Assembly: GCA_949152475.1 (NCBI GenBank)
Contig: OX424560.1
Coordinates: forward strand, 310,001-374,000
DNA: 64,000 nucleotides
Direction of reading: 5' to 3'
DNA from: Terebella lapidaria
Taxonomy: Eukaryota > Annelida > Polychaeta > Terebellida > Terebellidae
The stretch's first letter is position 1. Each line of letters starts with the position of its first letter. A program made the position numbers and the translations under genes. Shown here piece by piece: positions 26,801 to 35,741 of the stretch. The notes below the pieces were generated by a model. The model did no database searches and was not told the origin of the DNA. It worked only from the letters and a program-made list of their open reading frames with translations.

Positions 26801-29800
26801 GTTGTATTTATAGCAGCAGCCAGCACACGAGCTCGAGGATGTGACGTCACAGACGGACTGGTTGTATTTATAGCAGCCAGCACACGAGCACGAGGGTGTG
26901 ACGTCACAGACGGACTGGTTGTATTTATAGCAGCAGCCAGCACACGAGCCTGAGGATGTGACGTCACAGACGGACTGGCTGTATTTATAGCAGCCAGCAC
27001 ACGAGCACGAGGGTGTGACGTCACAGACGGACTGGTTGTATTTATAGCAGCAGCCAGCACACGAGCCCGAGGATGTGACGTCACAGACGGACTGGTTGTA
27101 TTTATAGCAGCCAGCACACGAGCACGAGGGTGTGACGTCACAGACGGACTGGTTGTATTTATAGCAGCAGCCAGCACACGAGCCTGAGGTTGTGACGTCA
27201 CAGACGGACTGGCTGTATTTATAGCAGCCAGCACACGAGCACGAGGGTGTGACGTCACAGACAGACTGGCTGTAGTTATAGCAGCAGCCAGCACACGAGC
27301 ACGAGGATGTGACGTCACAGACGGACTGGCTGTATTTATAGCAGCAGCCAGCACACGAGCACCAGGGTGTGACGTCACAGACGGACTGGCTGTATTTATA
27401 GCAGCAGCCAGCACACGAGCACGAGGATGTGACGTCACAGACGGACTGGCTGTATTTATAGCAGCAGCCAGCACACGAGCACCAGGGTGTGACGTCACAG
27501 ACGGACTGGCTGTATTTATAGCAGCAGCCAGCACACGAGCACGAGGATGTGACGTCACAGACGGACTGGCTGTATTTATAGCATCAGCCAGCATACGAGC
27601 ACGAGGGTGTGACGTCACAGACGGACTGGCTGTATTTATAGCAGCCAGCACACGAGCACGAGGATGTGACGTCACAGACGGACTGGCTGTATTTATAGCA
27701 GCCAGCACACGAGGATGTGACGTCACAGGCGGACTGGTTGTATTTATAGCAGCCAGCACACGAGCACGAGGTTGTGACGTCACAGACAATGAAACGTTGT
27801 TTTGCAAACTGGATCTATTGAAAATGAGTATCCCGATTTGAGGGATTTAAATATGATGCCTGTTTAGGTCTTAAGTGATAGCATGGTATGAATATGTGAA
27901 TGTGTTTGGTGTTTTCAACATGTAACATATTGCTTCACCAATTGTTGTTATTACTGTAGATATTGCATTTGCACATTACATTTGAGGCTAATACAGGGTT
28001 ATTTGAAATGCATGGTTTCGATTTCTAGCGATCCCGGTTTACTAATCATGAAATTGATGGTACCTCATTTCAAAATCAGTTTGTGAGAAAACGACCAGTC
28101 AGATTTTTAGGTTACCGGACCTTTGGTCCGATAAACTATGGCCGTGGCGTTGCGTCCGTCGTCCGTCGTCCGTCGTCCGTCGTCGTCGTCCGTCGTCGTC
28201 GTCGTCCACATTTTTATCTTTTTTGTTTACCGGCGAATTTTTCTTAAATTTTTTGCACAAAATTACTCAAAAATAATTCAAGAAGGAGGTATTTTTTAGT
28301 TTTTTTATTTTCGCATTTTTCATCAAAATTGCGGCCGTTTTCCACGAAAAATGCCAGATTTTGGAATTTGGCGGCCATTTTCTCAAAATCTGTTCAGTAA
28401 CTTTTTTTTTCTTTTTGATACATAACACTCCTCATATGTACTCCTATGATGTCTATAAATTTCGTTGCACTTGAATCGCTCGAAGTAGGCCATTTTAGCC
28501 CAAACTCGGCCCAATGGGACTTTCCCATGTTAAATTCTCCTATGCTTTATAATGGGACACATTATGCCTAATATCTCACTTAATATTGAGATTAGAGACT
28601 AGGAATCAATTGTGGACATATAGGAAATGAAATATGCCGAATATTCTCGTGACCTTGAATTTGACCTCTGACCACCGTTTCAAGGTCACAGGACAAAATG
28701 GCTAATATCTCGCTTGTTATCGATTTTACAGCTTAGGAATCAATTATGAACATATAGGAAATGATATTTGCAGATGATTGTCATGACCTTGAATTTGACC
28801 TTTGACCTCATTCTCAAGGTCACAGGACAAAATGGCTAATATCTCGCTTATTAGCGATTTTACAGCTTAGGAATCAATTGTGGACATATAGGGAATGATA
28901 TATGCTGAATATTCTCGAGACCTTGAATTTGACCTCTGACCTCATTTTCAAGGTCAAGAGCACAAAATGGTTAATATCTCGCTTATTATCGACTTTACAG
29001 CTTAGAAATCAGTTGTGGACATATAGGAAATGATTTACGCCGAATATTCTGATGACCTTGAATTTGACCTTTGACTTCATTTTCAAGGTCACAGGAAAAA
29101 ATGGCTAAAATCTCGCTTATTATCGACTTCACACCTTAAAAATCAATTGGGACCTTATAGGAAGTGATATATGCTGAATATTGTCATGACCTTGAACTTG
29201 ACCTTTGACCTCATTTTCAAGGTCAGAGCATTAAATGGCTAATATCTCGCCTATTATCGACTATACAACTTAGGAATCTATGGGAAATGATATATTCCGA
29301 ATATTCTGATGACCTTGAATTTGACCTTTGACATCATTTTCAAGGTCAAAGAATGGGTATTATCTCACTTGTTATTGACTTTACAGCCTAGGAATCAATT
29401 GTGGACATTGTGGAAATTGTGGAAATGATGTATGTTGAATATTTTGATTACCCTGAATTTGACATTTGACCTCATTTTCAAGGTCAAAGCACAAAAAGGT
29501 TAATATCTCGTTTATTATCGACCTTACAACTTTGCAATCAATTGAGCACATATAGGAAATGAAATGATATATGTATACTGAATATTGTCAAGACCTTGAA
29601 CTTGACCTTTGATATAATTTTCAAGTCAGAGCATAAAATGCCTGATATCTTGTTTATTATCAACTTTGCAGCTTAATAATCAATTGTGAACATGAATAAT
29701 CAATTGTGAACATTGTGAACTGAATATTGTCATGACTTTGAATTTGACCTTTCACCTCATTTTCAAGGTCAAAGCACAAAATGGCTAATATCTCGCTTCT

Positions 29801-31146
29801 TATTGACCTTACAGCTTTGCAATCAATTGAGCACATATAGGAAATGATATATGCTGAATATTCTCATGATCTTGAATTTGATCTCATCTCCAAGGTCAGA
29901 GCACAAAATGGTTAATATCTTGCTCATTGTCGATTTTGCAGGTTAGGAATCAATTGTGGACATGAAATGATATATATGCTGAATATTCTTGTGACCTTGA
30001 ATTTGACCTTTGACTTTGTTTTCAAGGTCACGGGACAAAATGGCTAATATCTAAGATGTAAAACATTGTGAGATTGAAAAAAAAAACCACTTTTTTCGGG
30101 CAAAATCGCAACAAATGTTTTAAACCGAAACATGACCCAGCTACATTTAATATATATTCTATGCACATGGAATTTATACATGTTATTAGTGACAAAAAAT
30201 GTTTCTTTTTCAAGTAAACCAGAGCCCTATTTCACATACATGACTATTAAAGTCTAAGTTAATTTAGTCGACTGAACTAAAAGATAACTGATCACGCAAA
30301 GTCGGCTAAATATTTTACACTTAGAGCGTTTCACGAGAGTTTAGCTCGCTGATTCAGCATTGCCAGGTTTTCAGTCTACTAAAATACAGCAACTTAGCAT
30401 AGCTATGCAAATTTTTTTTCACTGGAAGTCTCTTTATAACTTGCATCAAAATTATTTTAAACTGCATTTTTTTCCGTAAATTTTGGCCTGAAAGAACACA
30501 AAAATCATTACCATATCCAATTTTTTTCAGTACACGTGTATATATAGATAGCCTATCCGTATAACCGCACTACACGTATAAAACGAAACTATTGTTTTGC
30601 AGAGCGAAGAATCTTCGAGTGTTCTTGATACAAGCAGAAATTCTGCGCGAACTGGGTATGAAGAAACAACCAAACATAACAGGAATCCACATTTCACAGA
30701 GGAAAGCCGAGATGGCCATCCAGAAATTCATGAAACCAGGACCTGTGGATGAACAAGATACAGATTTAGCTCATCGATATCACTTCACACTGCCGTCATG
30801 TAAGTACGTTACCGTAGTTTCCACTTCACACTGCCGTCATTTCAGTACGTTACCATAGTTTCCACTTCACACTGCCCTCATGTGGGTACCTCACCATAGG
30901 TACCACTTCACACTGTCGTCATGTGAGTACATTACCATAGTTATCCGTGACTCGGATATCACTTAAAATGGAGGTCCCATCTCTAAAAAAATGTTGTAAA
31001 GGGATGTAAAAGACCCGTCTGAGAACGACATGTACCCTGGCAGTGACCACTCTCAGAGGACTAAATTCCTAACTGTGAAGCGCTTTGTTAATGTGTGTAA
31101 CGTTGATAAAGCGCTATATAAGAACCGATTATTATTATTATTATTA

Positions 31147-31183
<37 letters not shown>

Positions 31184-34100
31184 CACTCCACACTGCCGTC
31201 ATGTCAGTACGTTACCATAGTTACCACTTCACACTGTCGTCATGTGAGTACGTTATCATAGTTACCACTCCCCGCACTGCTGTCATGTGAGTACGTTACC
31301 ATAGTTACCACTTCACACTGTCATCATGTGAGTACGTCACCATAGTTACCAGTTCACACTGCCGTCATGTTAGTACGTTACCATAGTTACCACTCCCCGC
31401 ACTGCTGCCATGTGAGTACGTTACCATAGTTACCACTTCACACTGTCGTCATGTGAGTACGTTACCATAGTTACCACTTCACACTGCCGTCATGTCAGTA
31501 CGTCACCATAGTTACCACTTCACACTGCCGTCATGTCAGTACGTTACCATAGTTACCACTTCACACTGCCGTCAAGTGAGTACGTTGCCATAGTTACCAC
31601 TTCACACTGCCGTCATGTCAGTACGTTACCATAGTTACCACTTCACACTGCCGTCATGTCAGTACGTTACCATAGTTACCACTTCACACTGTCGTCATCT
31701 GAGTACGTTACCATAGTTACCACTCCCCGCACTGCTGTCATGTGAGTACGTTACCATAGTTATCCTTTCACACTGTCGTCATGTTCGTTACCATAGTTAC
31801 CAGTTCACACTGCCGTCATGTCAGTACGTTACCATAGTTACCACTCCCCGCACTGCTGTCATGTGAGTACGTTACCATAGTTATCCTTTCACACTGTCGT
31901 CATGTTCGTTACCATAGTTACCAGTTCACACTGCCGTCATGTCAGTACGTTACCATAGTTACCACTCCCCGCACTGCTGACATGTGAGTATGTTGCCATA
32001 GTTACCACTTCACACTGCCGTCATGTCAGTACGTTACCATAGTTACCACTTCACACAGTCGTCATGTCAGTACGTTACCATAGTTACCACTTCACACTGC
32101 CGTCCTGTCAGTACGTTACCATAGTTACCACTTCACACTGCCGTCATGTCAGTACGTTGCCATAGTTACCACTTCACACTGCCGTCATGTCAGTACGTTA
32201 CCATAGTTACCACTTCACACTGCCGTCATGTCAGTACGTTACCATAGTTACCACTTCACACTGTCGTCATCTGAGTACGTTACCATAGTTACCACTCCCC
32301 GCACTGCTGTCATGTGAGTACGTTACCATAGTTATCCTTTCACACTGTCGTCATGTTCGTTACCATAGTTACCAGTTCACACTGCCGTCATGTCAGTACG
32401 TTACCATAGTTACCACTCCCCGCACTGCTGACATGTGAGTATGTCGCCATAGTTACCACTTCACACTGCCGTCATGTCAGTACGTTACCATAGTTACCAC
32501 TTCACACAGTCGTCATGTCAGTACGTTACCATAGTTACCACTTCACACTGCCGTCATGTCAGTACGTTAACATAGTTACCACTTCACACTGCCGTCATGT
32601 CAGTACGTTACCATAGTTACCACTTCACACTGCCGTCATGTCAGTACGTTACCATAGTTACCACTTCACACTGCCGTCATGTCAGTACGTTAACATAGTT
32701 ACCACTTCACACTGCCGTCATGTCAGTACGTTACCATAGTTACCACTTCACACTGTCATCATCTGAGTACGTTACCATAGTTACCACTTCACACTGCCCT
32801 CATGTGGGTACCTCACCATATTTACCACTTCACACTGTCGTCATGTGAGTACGTACCATAGTTACCAGTTCACACTGCCGTCATGTTAGTACGTTACCAT
32901 AGTTACCACTCCCCGCACTGCTGACATATGAGTACGTTACCATAGTTACCACTTCACACTGCCGTCATGTCAGTACGTTACCATATTTACCACTTCACAC
33001 TGTCGTCATGTGAGTACGTTACCATAGTTACCAATTCACACTGTCGTCATGTGAGTGCATTACCATAGTTACCACTTTATGCTGCCGTCATATCAGTACG
33101 TTACCATAGTTATCACTTCACACGGCCATTATGTCAGAACGTTATCATAGTTACCACTTCACATTGCCGTCATGTGAGTACGTTACTATAGTTACCACTT
33201 CACACTAGCATCATGTGAGAGCGTTACCATAGTTACCACTTCACACTGCCGTCATGTCAGTACGTTACCGTAGTTACCACTTCACACTGCCGTCATGTCA
33301 GTACGTTACCATAGTTACCACTTCACATTGCCGTCATGTGAGTACATTACCATAGTTACCACTTCACACTGTCGTCATGTCAGTACGTTACCATAGTTAC
33401 CACTTCACACAGTCGTCATGTCAGTACGTTACCATAGTTACCACTTCACACTGCCGTCATGTCAGTACGTTACCATAGTTACCACTTCACACTGCCGTCA
33501 TGTCAGTACGTTACCATAGTTACCACTTCACACTGCCGTCAAGTGAGTACGTTGCCATAGTTACCACTTCACACCGCTATTTACGTTACCATGTAGGGTA
33601 TATCTGGGAGGTTTTGCCTTGTATCACTCACCGATGACTCAGTTAATGTGTCCCTACTGTTTCCCAGGCGACCTGCCCCACAAGACACACCGGTCGTGGC
33701 GGGACCCGGCGTACTTCCGCCTCTACTTCGTGCCGCCGCCCCTCGAGACTCACCCCTTGCTCGAGTTCCGTATGGCCTCCACCATGCTGAGGCTGTACAA
33801 GAAAGGTCCCCCAGGTACAGTAGCACCCCAGATTAACGGACTGCCGCCCACACCCGCCCACGCTCTGTCATATATAGTTTGTGCCAATATTTGTTGTATA
33901 GTTCAGCTGGTGGAGTTCTCACTGATATGAGTGTTATGATATCGCTGTATATATCACTTCTCCATCAGACATCACGCGATATTGCATCATTACCAGTTAT
34001 AAAGTATTTCTATTCCATTGACCTTCTCTCACAAGATTTTACTGAGCTCTTTGCAAAAAGAAATCATTGAAAATGATCCAAACATAAATTAGGCCTATCT

Positions 34101-35741
34101 ACATCAATTATCGATAGTAATTTTGTTGGACAGATGATTGTAGCTGCGAGACGACGGAAGCCCCAACTCCCCGCCCGCGGTCCGTACCAAGACGCAATAC
34201 CCGGGGTAGTGGGAGAGAGGGCACAATGGCCCGCAGTCAGTCCACACGTGAGCATGCGCGGCGGCGCTCAGACCGCTCCAGACGCAAACACAACTCGTCC
34301 CGGCGTAACTTGGACAGACACCGGGCGCACACGCCAGATCCCGAGGAGAAAACCAAACAACTCAGAGTCACCGTCAACTCTTTCAAGAAACCCATCAAAA
34401 AGAACAAAACCGGTGATTATGTAGCTTCTAATCCACGAACTTATTTATCATGATTTTTATTGGCATCATAAGAATCAAGTAATGTTTATGGTGGTGGATT
34501 GATGTACACATTCATATGTCTAACACAATCTTTCCGTATTTTTTAAAGCATGTACTTCCAAAAATAAACGGTCAAAGTTGAATTAGACTTCATAATACGA
34601 GAGTTGTGAGTAAATTTCTTGTTCTCAAATACCCGAAAGAGCACACATGAAAACTTGTGATTTCTCCATTGTACTCTGCAGTCAGGAAGCAGATCAGCGC
34701 CTCCGTGATGGTGGACCGAGATTATGTGGGGTGGGTGGAGGTCGACATCAAGCAGCTCGTCCGACGGTGGATGAAACGACCCAGTAAAAACTACGGTATC
34801 GAGATATACGTGGAAGATGACGAGCTGAACTCGGTGGATCCGTACAGCGTCTTTGACGACATTAATTGTACCACCAGCAGTCATTCAGATGGTACGAATT
34901 CGAAATGAAATGCTTGAAGAAATACACTGCAGGAACTGGGGCGAATTAACACGGCTACCTTGTTATCGTATCTTTGTCTTGTACTAATTTGATTTTCAGT
35001 CAGTCCCAAAGGATTTCAAATCTTCTGTACTTTCCGTTGCAGACGTTCTGTACGTGGGAGCCCAGTCGCTGCAGGCGGACGGACTGTTTAATGAAACCAT
35101 GCAAGAGGGTGGCTTTAACCTGACGCTACCGAACCTTGAGATCACGCTGGTGGAGGTAGCTTCGAGTGCCGGGCGGAGAAAACGGCGGCACACTGCCCTT
35201 GACGACACTGCTCTTGGCAACACTGAGGAGGCGGGGGAAGCGACCTGCGTCAAGGAAACATCCTACGTCTCCTTCGAAGGTCTGACGTAGCAACCTTTAC
35301 TTTCAAACTTACATGGTACTGTACAGAGATAAACCATCAAATGGTAGGCCTAATGACATCACCATGGGTGTGTTGGGTCCTACATACGCCAGTTATTTAC
35401 AGAGCTGGGTCTGTCGAACTGGATTGTAGCCCCGCTCGGGATAGAATCATCATACTGTCGAGGACACTGTAACTCCAACCACATCAAACAGCGGGCTGGC
35501 AACACACGCAACAACAAAACGGTAAGAAACCATACCTCCCACCTCCCAAGTTATACATCTGAAAGAATAAGTTGACCTAATTGCCTGTCTGAACCTGATC
35601 TGTCCTTGCCAGAAGCAGTACCGGTGCTGTGGTCCCACCAAGTGGGAAACATTCACTTTCCTACACCTGGCCGAGTCCGACACGTTAGCAGTGTCATCTC
35701 TCAACAACTTCCTCATATCTCAGTGCGGGTGCCGGGAGTAG
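5527..35741 (+). CDS. TGF-beta superfamily ligand precursor, whole gene (8 coding exons)
   Basis: Joining 5527-5894, 30603-30799, 33668-33814, 34134-34412, 34682-34891, 35043-35279, 35403-35521 and 35613-35741 gives 1,686 nt, or 561 residues plus stop, with every splice phase matching. The product is a secreted dimeric growth factor precursor. It has a signal peptide (about 1-20), a prodomain (to 449), the proprotein-convertase site RRKRR (445-449) and a 112-residue mature domain (450-561). That domain has seven cysteines at 469, 498, 502, 524, 525, 557 and 559: the CxGxC-type pair (CRGHC), the CC pair and the terminal CGCR. The mature length is the family norm. TGF-beta, activin and myostatin types usually have nine cysteines, so subfamily is uncertain; maverick-like, myoglianin-like or a divergent TGF-beta are possible. 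It would signal through type I/II receptor serine kinases and Smads. Confidence 0.93.
5895..8815 (+). other. Intron 1, left part
   Basis: No exon is visible. A ~55-bp segment (from 'gtaaatacaatcatgaatga' to 'caaatgc') occurs at about 6,285-6,340 and again at 6,572-6,626. An 18-20-bp repeat 'ggtgtcggtctactg' occurs about eight times between 7,300 and 7,450. The remainder is AT-rich unique-looking sequence. Confidence 0.7.
8816..9415 (+). repeat. 89-bp tandem array in intron 1
   Basis: About 6.5 nearly identical copies of an 89-bp unit, each containing 'ctggtactcctagacgtgt', 'cagggtctgtctgatagg' and 'gtggtgagtactggtcccg'. The low divergence means recent expansion or homogenisation. Each unit contains GGTGAGTAC, which resembles a 5' splice site on the plus (transcribed) strand. 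Confidence 0.92.
9416..13190 (+). other. Intron 1, middle part
   Basis: No coding exon is recognised. It contains a G-rich run at 9,928-9,988, three copies of a ~31-bp unit (tatggatgtagggtcggtaa) at about 10,855-10,950, poly-A and poly-T tracts near 11,336-11,353 and 11,465-11,480, and degenerate 'ctacagagtctatccagt' repeats at about 11,840-11,945. Short frames such as 11,970-12,194 and 12,388-12,609 lack any recognisable domain or flanking splice evidence. Confidence 0.6.
13195..14030. repeat. 20-bp minisatellite array
   Basis: About 40 imperfect copies of a 20-bp unit, roughly 'ggcacaaacctttatagcag'. Units are quite diverged (tagcagg/taacagg/tagcatg), so the array is older than the neighbouring ones. 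Short cysteine-rich minus-strand frames here are repeat artefacts. Confidence 0.88.
14045..14500 (-). repeat. Possible tRNA-derived SINE
   Basis: GC-rich non-tandem sequence between two arrays. On the minus strand, near 14,270-14,300, it reads GGGGTTCTATCCCC, close to a pol III B-box (GGTTCRANNCC) in a tRNA T-arm context. No convincing A-box or complete cloverleaf could be drawn. A SINE is the best guess, and a degenerate tRNA-like relic is possible. Confidence 0.3.
14505..27786. repeat. 13.3-kb minisatellite of 57/60-bp units carrying TGACGTCA
   Basis: Tandem units of 60 bp, or 57 bp when one 'agc' is missing, each containing 'gtgacgtcacagacgga', 'ctggctgtatttatagca' and 'gccagcacacgagcacga'. 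Span divided by period gives about 220-230 units; I did not count them singly. Almost every unit has the palindrome TGACGTCA, with occasional variants (TGATGTCA, TGACCTCA). There are higher-order duplications: a block ending near 25,408 recurs 1,120 bp later, ending near 26,528. Because both periods are multiples of three, minus-strand frames stay open for up to 742 codons, with 'LAAINTASPSVTSHPRARV'-type repeats. I call these repeat artefacts. The array lies entirely within intron 1 of the ligand gene. Confidence 0.95.
27787..28107 (+). other. Intron 1 spacer after the large array
   Basis: AT-rich sequence with no visible gene or repeat. Confidence 0.5.
28108..30060. mobile_element. Palindrome-ended repeat element, copy 1 (truncated or one-ended)
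   Basis: It starts with AGGTTACCGGACC followed by TTTGGTCCGATAA, so CGGACC-TTT-GGTCCG forms a terminal hairpin. A (gtccgtcgtcgtc)n stretch and a 'gcggccattttctcaaaat' segment follow. Then come about 11 diverged units of ~134 bp with 'gaccttgaatttgacctttga' and 'cattttcaaggtca'. It is the reverse-oriented relative of the element at 49,540-53,848. Its far end has no matching CCGGTAACCT, so it appears truncated near 30,060. No transposase is visible. Confidence 0.75.
30061..30602 (+). other. End of intron 1
   Basis: AT-rich intronic sequence leading into a good acceptor (attgttttgcag) at 30,602. No further feature is recognised. Confidence 0.6.
30603..30799 (+). CDS. TGF-beta ligand exon 2: N-terminal helix of the prodomain
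   Basis: The acceptor is tgttttgcag and the donor is TCAT|gtaagtacg (phase 1). The exon encodes about residues 123-189, with 'LIQAEILRELGMKKQPNIT', a pattern matching the start of TGF-beta-type prodomains (an amphipathic helix, then a 'LG(L/M)..PP/QPN' turn). NIT is a possible glycosylation site. The last ~22 nt of the exon (from cacttcacactgccgtcat) together with the donor form the unit of the 41-bp array filling the next intron. Confidence 0.9.
30778..33590 (+). repeat. 41-bp minisatellite made of a duplicated exon/5'-splice-site junction
   Basis: About 60 copies of a 41-bp unit. Its first part, 'cacttcacactgccgtcat', equals the last bases of exon 2. Its second part, 'gt(a/c/g)agtacgttac', equals the donor and start of intron 2. 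The authentic junction at 30,799/30,800 is the first unit and has gtaagt; later units mostly have gtcagt or gtgagt, and a variant unit reads 'cactccccgcactgctg'. The array fills intron 2 up to about 80 nt before exon 3. Internal blocks of several units are themselves duplicated (for example around 31,720-31,960 and 32,300-32,440). Confidence 0.93.
30965..31190 (+). mobile_element. SINE-like insertion with (ATT)n tail
   Basis: A non-repeat block interrupts the 41-bp array. It ends 'gataaagcgctatataag' followed by 'aaccg' and about 17 ATT-type triplets. This is a tail typical of short retroposons in marine invertebrates. 'tatcact' occurs on both sides and may be a target duplication, although the array unit itself contains similar bases. 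Confidence 0.65.
33668..33814 (+). CDS. TGF-beta ligand exon 3: prodomain
   Basis: The acceptor is ctgtttcccag and the donor is CCAG|gtacag, both phase 1. The exon encodes about residues 189-237. It includes 'FRLYFVPPPLE' and 'LEFRMASTMLRLYKKGP', a hydrophobic/basic strand resembling the prodomain 'L..A.LRLY/F' strand of the family. The phase fits its neighbours exactly. Confidence 0.88.
34134..34412 (+). CDS. TGF-beta ligand exon 4: arginine-rich prodomain insert
   Basis: The acceptor is ttgttggacag and the donor is ACCG|gtgatt. The phase-1 frame is the only one that joins both neighbours in the conserved frame. It encodes residues 238-330, beginning DDCSCETTEAPTPRPR. An unusual Arg/Ser/His-rich stretch follows (about 251-301), with RSRRK at 285-289 as a possible second furin-type site. 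The exon ends with a strand, 'KQLRVTVNSFKKP'. An overlapping frame is also open but would break the downstream phase. The cysteines at 240 and 242 could act in prodomain disulphide bonding. Confidence 0.8.
34682..34891 (+). CDS. TGF-beta ligand exon 5: prodomain core
   Basis: The acceptor is gtactctgcag and the donor is GATG|gtacga (phase 1). It encodes residues 331-401 with 'YVGWVEVDIKQLVRRWMKRP' followed by 'SKNYGIEIYVED'. This matches the best-conserved part of TGF-beta superfamily prodomains (GW..FDV...V..W......GL.V.V). NCT is a possible glycosylation site. Confidence 0.93.
35043..35279 (+). CDS. TGF-beta ligand exon 6: end of prodomain, furin site, first mature cysteine
   Basis: The acceptor is tttccgttgcag and the donor is GAAG|gtctga (phase 1). 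It encodes residues 401-479. Sequons NET and NLT precede the cleavage motif RRKRR (445-449). The mature chain then starts HTALDD, and the first knot cysteine is Cys469, followed by 'SYVSFEE', completed by the next exon. The frame stays open past the donor to a TAG at 35,288, so intron retention would truncate the ligand. Confidence 0.93.
35403..35521 (+). CDS. TGF-beta ligand exon 7: mature domain with CRGHC
   Basis: The acceptor is agttatttacag and the donor is ACG|gtaaga (ends phase 0). It encodes 480-519 with 'ELGLSNWIVAP', the family 'ELGW.dWIiAP' motif, then 'SSYCRGHC' (Cys498, Cys502). A polar, shortened helix region follows, ending in the sequon NKT (517-519). Confidence 0.95.
35613..35741 (+). 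CDS. TGF-beta ligand exon 8: CC and terminal CGCR
   Basis: The acceptor tccttgccag precedes AAGCAGTACCGG. It encodes 520-561 with 'YRCCGPTKWETF' (Cys524 and Cys525), then 'LHLAESDTLAVSSLNN' and 'QCGCRE' before TAG. The terminal CxCR is the family hallmark, here with one extra Glu. The acceptor is a triple NAG (cag-aag-cag), so Lys520 and Gln521 could be optional. Confidence 0.95.
   Translation, partial: KQYRCCGPTKWETFTFLHLAESDTLAVSSLNNFLISQCGCRE

Noticed and set aside
14505..27786. CRISPR array
   Set aside because: Units are contiguous with no unique spacers, and the window is clearly eukaryotic.
28108..30060. Transposase or helicase encoded by the palindrome-ended element
   Set aside because: No open frame of useful length exists in either copy outside the repeats.
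34134..34424. Alternative frame through ligand exon 4 (IVAARRRKPQLPARGP...)
   Set aside because: It ends the exon in the wrong phase for exon 5, whose conserved frame is fixed; only the other frame joins both neighbours.
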